From Akkermansia muciniphila (GTDB taxonomy: Bacteria; Verrucomicrobiota; Verrucomicrobiia; Verrucomicrobiales; V1-33): DNA of 64,000 bases. The position numbers and the translations under genes are program-made. The notes beneath the pieces are model-generated. The model had not been told where the DNA came from and ran no database searches. It saw only the letters and a list, made by a program, of their open reading frames with translations. Below are positions 1 through 8,400 of this stretch, piece by piece (the first letter of the stretch is position 1; each line of letters opens with the position of its first letter). The stretch is taken from the NCBI GenBank assembly GCA_945861415.1, contig CAMAUV010000018.1:1-64000 (forward strand). Reading direction: 5' to 3'.

Positions 1-102
1 AATGATAGGATCATGGGACAGCACTGAGCCGAATCGCCGGGGCAGGCCTCGAAAATCACAACTCGACCCCTCAACGAATTTAGTTACTCAGCCGCCGTCT
101 CT

Positions 103-126
103 ACGGGGGAGGCACCCCCGTGTTTT
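103..126 (+). terminator. Intrinsic terminator-like hairpin upstream of the first gene
   Basis: A 7-bp perfect stem (ACGGGGG at 103-109 with CCCCCGT at 115-121, loop AGGCA) is followed by GTTTT. It should end transcription arriving from a gene left of the window. The start of the next gene is only about 15-30 bases downstream, so it could also act as a leader attenuator. Confidence 0.6.
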
Positions 127-138
127 CTGGCCTATGGG

Positions 139-1056
139 ATGCCAGTGAATATGAATCTGAGATTTGCTGCCGTTTCGCTTACGTTGCTGCTTCTAGGATG
201 CGGGCGGGAAAAAACTGTGCCTGCTCCCGCGCAGGGTCAGTCAGGTGAAGGTGCAGGGATAGTGGCACCGGTATTTACGGAACTGGCGAGGCGGTTGGCG
301 GGCCGAGGCAGTACACTTTTCAGGAAGCTTACGACGACAGAGTCTGGAATCGATTTCGTCCACAAGTGGGAGCCATGCACAGACCATGAGAAGCAGTTGC
401 TAAAGACGGGATTTGCGGGCACTGCGGCGTCCGCAAATGCAGCATCTTTCCTCACCCCTGTCTCGGTAACATCGAGCACGGAGGGCACTGATCTCTGGCC
501 TGCGTCTAACCTGATTCAAGGCCCCGGAGTAGGCTACGATGCCGCAGAACCGCACAATCAATTAGGCAGCGGCCCGAGCCACCGCTGGGTGACTTCAGAT
601 CCCGGCGGGTATCCATCGGACTACCTTAGTGTCGCCGGCTCACCTTTGGCCACCTTCGACATGGGGGCCAATGTGCCTCTCAGCGAGATCAGCGTGTGGG
701 GCTACACCAATAGCAACAACAACGGTGTTGCTCAGTTCAGCCTGCGTTTTGCTACTGATGCTGAGGGACCAGGCGGGTTTGGCGCTTCGATTACATATAA
801 TCCCACATTTGGTGGCCCTCCTGGTGCAGGGGCCATTCCGCTGGACGACCTTCCCCGGAACAGTTTCGGGTTCTCGGAAAGCGTGAGAGCACGCTATGTG
901 CAGTTCACCGTGCTCGACAACTGGTTCATCGATCCGGGCGGCAGCGGCGGTGACCGTGTAGGTTTGGGTGAAGTGGCTTTCGCCATTCCTGAGCCTGCCT
1001 CCATGCTCCTTGGCGGAGTGACGCTGCTCGGATTGCTCCGCCGCCGCCGCGCGTGA
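139..1056 (+). CDS. Chimeric lipoprotein / PEP-CTERM protein
   Basis: This is a 305-residue protein that looks like two genes joined. Residues 1-21 form a lipoprotein signal ending in LLLLGC, and M5 at base 151 is an equally good start. Residues 67-93 (ESGIDFVHKWEP ... LLKTGFAG) match the opening of CRTAC1/FG-GAP lipoproteins, where a calcium-binding repeat normally follows. Instead the text changes to TAASANA, which resembles the end of a PEP-CTERM signal peptide. A discoidin-like beta-sandwich follows, then a C-terminal PEP-CTERM sorting tail (IPEPASMLLGG, hydrophobic helix, RRRRA). If made, it would carry an anchor at each end. The PEP-CTERM tail and lipobox are seen directly; the fusion origin is inferred. 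Confidence 0.75.
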   Translation: MPVNMNLRFAAVSLTLLLLGCGREKTVPAPAQGQSGEGAGIVAPVFTELARRLAGRGSTLFRKLTTTESGIDFVHKWEPCTDHEKQLLKTGFAGTAASANAASFLTPVSVTSSTEGTDLWPASNLIQGPGVGYDAAEPHNQLGSGPSHRWVTSDPGGYPSDYLSVAGSPLATFDMGANVPLSEISVWGYTNSNNNGVAQFSLRFATDAEGPGGFGASITYNPTFGGPPGAGAIPLDDLPRNSFGFSESVRARYVQFTVLDNWFIDPGGSGGDRVGLGEVAFAIPEPASMLLGGVTLLGLLRRRRA

Positions 1057-1466
1057 TCGCGCCGCACCCGGACGTTAGATGATTCCTGCCCTGCGGAAGG
1101 CGACTTCCACAGGGCTTTTTCTTGCCTTCGATAGCCTTAGCCTCCGTCGAAATGGGATGCAGAGTGCCCCAAGTCCGGACCTTGACGGCTCCAAGAATTC
1201 GTTGGCTATGGGCATCCATATTCATTGCCGCGACACGAAACTGTAAGCTGGCTGTCACGGCACTACGATGTTAGCACAGGGACATCGTTCACTCCACAGA
1301 AAGAAGTTTCAGGGGCGGGCGCATGGGGAACACTTTCCTAATGCAGGTCACTTAATCCGCGCAGCACAGAAGGCCTCAGGCGCACAATTCGGGGTCCCAT
1401 ACTGCGTTTCAACGTTCGACTGCCAGCCTGCTTCATGGAGAAAAGCAAATCCCGCAGACTACCAAA
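1057..1466. other. Intergenic region
   Basis: About 410 bases with no supportable gene. Apart from the terminator at 1088-1122 I see no recognisable element and no convincing promoter. Confidence 0.5.
1088..1122 (+). terminator. Rho-independent terminator
   Basis: A 12-bp stem with one C-A mismatch (GCCCTGCGGAAG with CTTCCACAGGGC) closes a GCGA tetraloop at 1088-1115 and is followed by TTTTTCTT. It lies about 30 bases after the preceding stop codon. Confidence 0.85.
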
Positions 1467-2075
1467 ATGCAATCCACCGACAGAAACAATTTCTCCCGCC
1501 GCAAATTTCTGAGAACGACAGGCTCTGCCGCCGCTGTTCTCGGTTTTCCGACCATCATTCCCTCCAGTGCCCTCGGCAATGCCGACGTGCCGGCGCCAAG
1601 TGGACGGATCGTCGTGGCCGGTATCGGTATCGGCGGCCAGGGACGCGGCGATCAGGATAGACATTTGGAGAACAGCAATGTGCAGTATGTCGCGGTCTGT
1701 GACGTTCGCAAAAAAATGAGGAACGAGGCTAGGGACAGAACGAACAATCATTACAAGAACAATGACTGCAAGGCATACGGGGACTACCGTGAGTTGCTTG
1801 CGCGCACTGACATCGACGCTGTTCACATCGGCACTCCGGACCACTGGCACGCGGTCCAGATCATTGATGCTTTCCGCGCCGGAAAGGACGTATTCTGTCA
1901 GAAGCCTGAAACCCGCACCATGCGTGAGGGTGAGCTCATCATCGAAGCCGCCAAACGCTACAACCGGGTGTTCTCCGGCGGCAGCCAGCGACTGCTGGAA
2001 GATTATCGTGGCATCGGTGACGAGGATGCTAACCGCTACCTCGACACCGCCCGCCGCGACCCATGGCAAATCTGA
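1467..2075 (+). pseudogene. Gfo/Idh/MocA oxidoreductase, internally deleted paralog
   Basis: A 202-residue product with a Tat signal (SRRKFLR, then a hydrophobic stretch ending near SSALG). It has an NAD-binding Rossmann start (GIGIGGQGRGD), the conserved DHWHAVQ segment and QKPET in place of the usual EKP. It follows the 411-residue neighbour at 2142 up to YRGI, then jumps to the last 20 residues (GDEDANRYLDT...). Relative to the neighbour, 627 bases (209 codons, in frame) are missing, corresponding to 2692-3318. The whole C-terminal substrate-binding domain is gone, so activity is unlikely although the frame is open. No Shine-Dalgarno sequence is evident. Confidence 0.85.
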
Positions 2076-2141
2076 ACGCGCAAAAGGTGCAAGATATCAG
2101 TCGCCGCGCCGTAGAGTGTCCTTCATAAGCAACTTACTATT

Positions 2142-3377
2142 ATGCCATCAACTGACAAAACCCATTTCTCTCGTCGCCGATTCTTAAGGAATACAGGTGC
2201 CGCTGCAACCGTCCTTGGTTTTCCCACCATTATCCCCTCTAGTGCGCTCGGCAACGCCGACGTGCCGGCTCCCAGCGGGCGGGTTGTTATTGGAGGCATC
2301 GGCATTGGCAATATGGGCCGTGGCGATCAGGGGGCATTTCTGGGGAATAAAGATGTTCAATATGTGGCTGTTTGCGACGTAAGGAAAAGACACCGGGAAG
2401 AGGCGAAAGAAAAGGTGAACGCCCGCTACAAGAACAATGACTGTGCCGCCCACGTGGACTTCCGCGAGATGCTGGCCAGGCCGGACATCGACGCCGTGCA
2501 CATCGCTACCCCGGACCACTGGCACGCCGTCCAGATTATCGAGGCTTTCCGTGCCGGAAAGGATGTGTTCTGTCAGAAGCCCGAGACCCGGACCCTCCGC
2601 GAAGGGGCGCTCATGGTCGAGGCCGCCAAGCGCTACAGCCGGGTGTTTTCAGGAGGCAGCCAGCGAGTCCTAGAGGACTACCGTGGCATCGTCGAACGTT
2701 GCTGGCGGGGAGACCACGGGCCGATCAAGTCCATCAATGTCGAGGTCTGGCCGCCATCGCAGGCCTGCAATCTGCCCCCGGAACCCGTGCCGGACGACAT
2801 CGACTGGGAGATGTGGCTCGGGCCCGCGCCATGGGCGCCCTACAACGCGAAGCGTTGCGACGGAAACTTCTCAACCGGCGGCGGCAGTTGGCGCTCTTAC
2901 ATTGATTACTCCGGCGGCGGCATGACAGACTGGGGCGCGCACCATTTCGGCGGCGCTACCTACGCCGTGGATGTGCGGGAACTGCAGCCCACGGATATCA
3001 TCATGCAGACCGAGGGCGGCAAGAAATTCCTGACGATCCAATACCCCAACGGCATCCAGATCACTCACAACAAACCCGGCAGAGGCAACATGAACGTGGA
3101 GGGCACCCCGGGCGAAAAGAAGGAGCCTAAACAGGTCCCCAAATATGCAGGCCAAGGCGGCATCTCTGGCGACTTCATTGAATGCGTAAAAACCCGCGCC
3201 AAGCCGTTCCGCGACATCGAGTCAGCTGTAAATACCATGGTCGTCTGCCATGTCGCCACCATCGCCTACGCCCTCGGACGTTCCCTCAAATGGGACGCTG
3301 CGAAGCAATCATTCACCGGTGACGAAGAGGCCAATCGCTTCCTCGACACCGTGCGCCGCGCCCCATGGCAAATCTGA
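2142..3377 (+). CDS. Tat-exported Gfo/Idh/MocA family oxidoreductase
   Basis: A 411-residue, full-length member of the secreted Gfo/Idh/MocA group common in Planctomycetes and Verrucomicrobia. It has a twin-arginine signal (SRRRFLRNTG, cleavage near SSALG), a Rossmann domain (GIGIGNMGRGDQ near residue 48; VCDVRKR near 75), DIDAVHIATPDHWHAVQ, and QKPETRT in the position of the EKP catalytic motif. A C-terminal alpha/beta domain carries GGGMTDWGAHHF. Such enzymes oxidise sugars or polyols, often to 3-keto forms, with a tightly bound NAD(P). It lies 66 bases after its truncated tandem copy and 45 bases before the HEAT-repeat gene, so these genes are probably co-transcribed. The substrate is unknown. 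Confidence 0.9.
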   Translation: MPSTDKTHFSRRRFLRNTGAAATVLGFPTIIPSSALGNADVPAPSGRVVIGGIGIGNMGRGDQGAFLGNKDVQYVAVCDVRKRHREEAKEKVNARYKNNDCAAHVDFREMLARPDIDAVHIATPDHWHAVQIIEAFRAGKDVFCQKPETRTLREGALMVEAAKRYSRVFSGGSQRVLEDYRGIVERCWRGDHGPIKSINVEVWPPSQACNLPPEPVPDDIDWEMWLGPAPWAPYNAKRCDGNFSTGGGSWRSYIDYSGGGMTDWGAHHFGGATYAVDVRELQPTDIIMQTEGGKKFLTIQYPNGIQITHNKPGRGNMNVEGTPGEKKEPKQVPKYAGQGGISGDFIECVKTRAKPFRDIESAVNTMVVCHVATIAYALGRSLKWDAAKQSFTGDEEANRFLDTVRRAPWQI

Positions 3378-3407
3378 CCCCGCAATTCCCATAACCAGCC
3401 AATTTTT

Positions 3408-3414
3408 GAAAGGA
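3408..3414 (+). promoter_or_regulatory. Shine-Dalgarno site for the HEAT-repeat gene
   Basis: GAAAGGA lies 8 bases before the ATG at 3423. Clear sites of this kind are uncommon in this window, so it supports this start. Confidence 0.6.
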
Positions 3415-3422
3415 CTACTACC

Positions 3423-4115
3423 ATGTTGGACAAAGCAATCGAAGCACTGAAGACCTACGACTGGGGTGTTGATCCCGCAGTTTTAAAACCCATCGACGAA
3501 GCGATCGTGACCACGCACGGCAACGCCGCGGGCCGCAATGATTTGGAAACACGCCTCATCGCCGCCCTGCAAAGCGAGTGCCCTCAGGCCGCCAAGGACG
3601 CCGTTTGCCGGTCGCTCCGGATCATCGGCACCGCCGCCTCCGTCCCGGCCCTCTCGGTGCTGCTGGCGGACGAAAAGCTCTCCCACATGGCCCGCTATGC
3701 CCTGCAGAACATACCCGGGCCGGAAGCCGGAAAGGCCCTAATCGAAGCCCTGACCAAGGTCGTCGGGAAACACAAGGCCGGCATCGCTGCATCTTTGGGC
3801 ATCCGCGGCGAGGTTGCTGCGACTGCGTCCTTGCAAAACACCCTTGCGGACAGCGATACCGCCACCGCGCGGGCTGCAGCTTATGCGCTGGGCGGGATCG
3901 GTTCGCCGGATGCGCTCAAGGCCCTGACCGCCGCTACTGCGCGTCCGGAAACGAAGGACGCCATCGCCGACTCTCTGCTGGAGTGTGCAGAAAACCTGTT
4001 CGCCGCCGGTAAGAAAGCGGAAGCGAAAGCCGCCTACGCAAAATGTCTCAGCAGCAACCCTTCCAAAGCGGTGAAGATCGCCGCTGACCACGGCACCGCG
4101 GCGTGCGGAGGCTGA
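3423..4115 (+). CDS. HEAT-repeat protein
   Basis: A 230-residue alpha-helical repeat protein with no signal peptide. Successive HEAT-like units are visible: CRSLRIIGTAASVPALSVLL, ARYALQNIPGPEAGKALIEAL, ASLGIRGEVAATASLQNTL and AAYALGGIGSPDALKAL. The last 50 residues are Lys/Ala-rich helix resembling a TPR unit. HEAT repeats give a protein-binding solenoid and no catalytic motif is seen. It follows the Gfo/Idh gene by 45 bases with a good ribosome-binding site, so it probably belongs to the same transcript. Whether it binds the oxidoreductase is speculation. Confidence 0.8.
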   Translation: MLDKAIEALKTYDWGVDPAVLKPIDEAIVTTHGNAAGRNDLETRLIAALQSECPQAAKDAVCRSLRIIGTAASVPALSVLLADEKLSHMARYALQNIPGPEAGKALIEALTKVVGKHKAGIAASLGIRGEVAATASLQNTLADSDTATARAAAYALGGIGSPDALKALTAATARPETKDAIADSLLECAENLFAAGKKAEAKAAYAKCLSSNPSKAVKIAADHGTAACGG

Positions 4116-4265
4116 TACTCCCCATAGATTTCCGGGGCAGCATCGGTGAAAAGTTGAGCCGATAGCCGTTCTGCTTGGCGGGCACGTCAGTCAGACCATG
4201 CCGCGAGTAACGCCGGCTTGCACGTGGTAACTTTATCATGGCGCTACCACGTTATGGGACACGCT

Positions 4266-4934
4266 CTATTCCGCCTTGGGGAGTTCGCGAATGGTTACGT
4301 TGCGGAGCGCAAGGGGGAGAGAGTGGTCCTGAAAACCGATGGGGCCGGACTTGGGACGGGAGGCGAGTTTGCCCTTTGAAAGATCGATTTCATTGACCGT
4401 CTCACCGTTAAGTACGACCGTGAGCTTATCGTTTTTCACAGTGATGTGAAAGGCGTTCCACTCGCCGCCGGGTTTGGCGGTGCGTTTAGTTGGAGGAACC
4501 CCGGGTATGACGCCGCCGCTGTCGTGGTCGTTGAGTGGTTTGCCGGCTGGGTGGCTGGCGGAATCGTATATTTGCACTTCAATGCCCTGCTCCACCGGGT
4601 TGTCTTTGTTGCCCACACGGAAGTAGAACCCACTATTTCCCTTGGTCTCAACCTTGTATTCAAACTTGACCTCGAAATCGCCATAGGATTTCTTCGACCA
4701 GAGATAATCGCCCCAACGCGACCAGCCACCTTGGCCCGGTCGCGGCGTGAGGGTTGCGACGCCGTCCGCAAAACTCCAGTTTCCCGTGGTCGTCCAATTT
4801 TCCGTGAGCGTCGCTCCCGAGAGCAGCTTGGTCCAGCCATCGTCCGGTTTTGCCTTGTCTTCAGCGGCGAGAGGACTGAATTGAACAGCAAGCGTCAGTG
4901 CGGCAAATGTTGTGAGAAGCGCGAATCGTTTCAT
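4266..4934 (-). CDS. Secreted DUF1080 (3-keto-disaccharide hydrolase family) protein
   Basis: A 222-residue protein with a signal peptide (MKRFALLTTFAALTLAVQF, cleavage near PLAA-ED) and one DUF1080 jelly-roll domain. Visible marks are DGWTKLLSG, SYGDFEVKFEYKV, KGNSGFYFRVGNK, EVQIYDS and the late GPIGFQDHS. Members of this fold hydrolyse 3-keto-glycosides made by exported Gfo/Idh enzymes, so the convergent oxidoreductase at 2142 is a plausible partner. The gene ends in TAG after a normal family C-terminus, which shows that amber serves as a real stop here. The assignment is secure; the exact substrate is not. Confidence 0.88.
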   Translation of the reverse strand: MKRFALLTTFAALTLAVQFSPLAAEDKAKPDDGWTKLLSGATLTENWTTTGNWSFADGVATLTPRPGQGGWSRWGDYLWSKKSYGDFEVKFEYKVETKGNSGFYFRVGNKDNPVEQGIEVQIYDSASHPAGKPLNDHDSGGVIPGVPPTKRTAKPGGEWNAFHITVKNDKLTVVLNGETVNEIDLSKGKLASRPKSGPIGFQDHSLPLALRNVTIRELPKAE

Positions 4935-5453
4935 GGAGTGGATTGTGAGATGAGGTTAGGCTTAGGTAAGATTTTTCGGATGGTTAGTATTGAGCGGCGG
5001 CGCGGGTCCATGGAAACTCGTGTCCAGCAGCTCAATTCATTGCCCCCACATTATAAGCCGCAGATTGCCCGGGTAGCAAGGATTTTTAGGGCACTGGGGA
5101 GCAAGGCTGCGATCGATCACCACATGCGGTGATGCCGCGGGTGGCGGCAATCTTCACGGCCCCGGAAGGATCTCCGCCGAGGCATTTATCGTTGGCGGCC
5201 TTCGCTTAATGCTTTGTCCAGCATGTTGATGGTGTTGTCTGGTGAGGGTGGCAGCGGCTATTAGATTTGGCATGGCCCGCGGCGAAGGGCCAGTCCGGCA
5301 AGACGCGGCCACTGGTTACAAAAAGTGACCAAAGTGCGCAGATTGCCGGAGAGGCGTTCCTCGCCATTGATGCTACGATTTCCCTGCGCCAGCAATAAAT
5401 TCGGGCAAAATTTATCTTCCCATTCCCAATGCGTCTAGATTATTTTCCCTTCC
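4935..5453. other. Intergenic region
   Basis: About 520 bases between divergent genes, with no convincing gene. A 7-bp inverted repeat (ATAAATT at 5395-5401, AATTTAT at 5409-5415) lies about 40 bases before the CotH gene and could be an operator, but the evidence is weak. Confidence 0.4.
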
Positions 5454-8400
5454 ATGCAATCTCCTAGCCAATTTCCGCCCGCACCAGTGCGTCTCGTCAT
5501 TCGACAGGTCTTCGCCATGCTGACGATCCTGCTACCGACTCCCCTGTGCGCAGCACTGAGGATCAATGAGTTAATGGCCGAGAATCAGACCGGACTCCTA
5601 GATGTCGACGCTGAGAGATCGGATTGGATTGAGATCCACAATGATGGTGCCGCTCCGATTTCGCTGTCGGGATACCACCTCACGGACGATCCGGCGTTGC
5701 TGACGAAATGGACTTGCCCTGATGTAACGGTCGCAGCCAATGGCTACGTTGTCGTCTTCGCCTCTGGGAAAAACCGGGCAGTAGCGGGCGCGCAACTGCA
5801 CACCAATTTCAACCTGAATCAAAATGGGGAGTTTCTCGCCCTAGTAAAGCCGGATGGACAGACTCTAGAGGATTCCTTCGCGCCCGTCTTTCCGAATCAA
5901 TTCGAGAACATTTCTTACGGGCGAGGGACGAGCGGGTTCATTGAGACAAGGACGCTTTTCTCGAGGGTGTCCGATTGCCGGTGGTTTATCCCTTCGACTG
6001 CTGTGGCTGCGGACTGGCGGATTCATGCCTTTGATGACTCGACTTGGACGCAGAGTGCTCTCCCGATTGGCTACGGCTATGCTGCGCCCATCGTTACTCT
6101 GGGCACGGACCTGACTACGGCGATGCCCAACATCAATGCCTCTGCTTTCATCCGTATTCCGTTTCAGGTAGCCAATCTAGCGGAAGTCGTCACCCTGAAC
6201 CTTGCTACACGTCACGAGGACGGATTTGTCGCTTACCTGAACGGCCAAGTCGTGGCCATCGATAATGCCCCAGCCAGCGTTCTTTACAACTCTCGGGCTA
6301 CCGGAGCCCGCGAAGTTATCGTCACGGATCCATTCATCTTCCGCAATCTCAACTGGGCAGGCAAGCTCGCGGCAGGCACAAATATCCTCGCCATCCAACT
6401 CCTCAATGACACCACCGGAAGCTCGGACGTTCTGATGCAGCCGGAATTGAAAGGCGATTTCCGGGATATCAGTGACGGACTTAAGGACGGATTCTTCGAC
6501 GCCCCTACCCCAGGCGCGCCGAACGGCACCATCAAACTCGCGAGACCAGCTATGGTGGAATTCGACCCGCCGACGAAAGCGTTCACGGGCTCGACGAGCG
6601 TCAGACTTTCGGTGGCCACACCTAGGGCGGACATCCGCTATACCACAAATGGGACGCTGCCCACTGCGACTTCGCCGGTGTATTCCTCCCCGCTCACGCT
6701 CAGCGCCACGACGCAACTTCGCGCCAAAGCATTCCTGAGCGGAGCCCTCGATGCTAAATCGCGGACAGAGGCTTATTTCCGGCTCGCAGCTGACGCGGCC
6801 GCTGCGACTTCAAACTTGCCCATGGTCCTGATAGACAGCTTCGGCGCGGGAGAGCCTCTTGATACCGGTTCAACGGATCGCCGAATGATGGTCATGGCCA
6901 TTTTTGAACCCAAAGGCGCGGTCAATCCCCGCAGTTCGCTCCTGAACCCGCCAGACCTCGTTACCCGCGCGGGCGTGAGAAAACGTGGTTCGAGCAGTGG
7001 CGGATGGCCCAAGTATCAGATGTCCGTCGAAGCATGGGGCGAGACGAACTGGGAGGAGAATTCCATCAACCCCCTCGGTCTGGGAGGCCAAGACGACTGG
7101 ATCCTCTATGGGGGCTACCAGTTCGATCACGCTTTGTTCCGGAATGACTTCATTTACGAAATCAGCCGACAGGCCGGGCGTTATGCGGCGGAAGGCCGCT
7201 TCACGGAAGTCTATAACAATTCCAACGGCGGCGATGTCGGTGGCAGCGACTACTTCGGGGTTTACTCACTCACGCACACCCTCGACCGGGACAACGACCG
7301 GATTGATGTGGCGGGACTCGATGCCACGATCACGACCGCGCCGGATATTTCCGGCGGCTACATCTTCAAGAAAGACCGGGGGAATCCGGGGGAGCCGTCT
7401 TTCAATGTCAACGGGATGGGGGGCTTGGCGCATATCTATCCGAGCGGCGGCCCTCACCCAAACAGGCCGGGCGACTTCTCCATCACGACGGCGCAGAAGA
7501 ACTGGCTCATCGACTACTGCAATAAAACCGATGCCGCCCTGACGGCGGCCAACGGCATCAACCCGGCGACTGGTCTTCACTTCTCTGAATACGTCGACGT
7601 CGATTCCTTCATTGATCATGTCTGGCTCAACACCCTCGCGTTCAATGTGGATTGGGGCCGACTCAGCGGATGGCTCCACAAAGATCGTGGTGGAAAAATC
7701 ATCGGAGGACCGATCTGGGATTTTGACCGCACGATGGGCTGCGACAACGACAGCCGGGCATCCAATCCACTTGTCTGGGATGTCGCCGGTTCCAGCCGCA
7801 CGTGGTTTTCCAGTGAGTATCCGTGGTATGGACGAGTGCTAGGTTACTCTGCCGACGGGCAGGCTCCGCCCGCCGTGCAGAGCACGCGGCCTGCGCAATT
7901 CCAGCGGGCCGTGGATCGCTGGTTTGAGCTTCGCCGCGGGCCGTTCTCGCTGGCCAACATGAATGCCGTCATCGATTCCATGGCAGCGCAGATCAGTGAG
8001 GCCCAGGTGCGGAATTTTGTCCGCTGGTCGGGCGACCCGCCCCTCACCAATTCTCCCAACTACGCCGGCAGCCTTACCGGCTGGGCCGGCGAGGTGGCCC
8101 ACCTCAAGGGCTGGCTCGCCGCCCGGGTCGCATGGATCGACAGCCAGTTTCCGGCGGCGCCCTCCTTCAATGTGAACGGGGGCGTGGTATCCGAAGGCTT
8201 CCGGGTCATTCTGTCCTCAACGGCAGGGACGATCTACTACACGCTTGATGGCAACGATCCCCGCCTGCCGAACGGCACGGCCGCACCCGGTGCGCTGCAG
8301 TTCTCCGGCGGCACCGTGGACTCCACGCTCATCAACGACGCTGCCGCCTGCCGCTATTTCGTCCCGCAAGACGGCAGCTTGGGGCTGACATGGACAGCGC

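Noticed and set aside
4222-4252. Inverted repeat ACGTGGTA / TACCACGT after the DUF1080 gene
   Set aside because: The 15-base loop and lack of a T-run make a terminator call weak.
5001-5132. Open frames between the DUF1080 and first CotH genes
   Set aside because: They extend from the antisense strand of the DUF1080 gene and show no family features.
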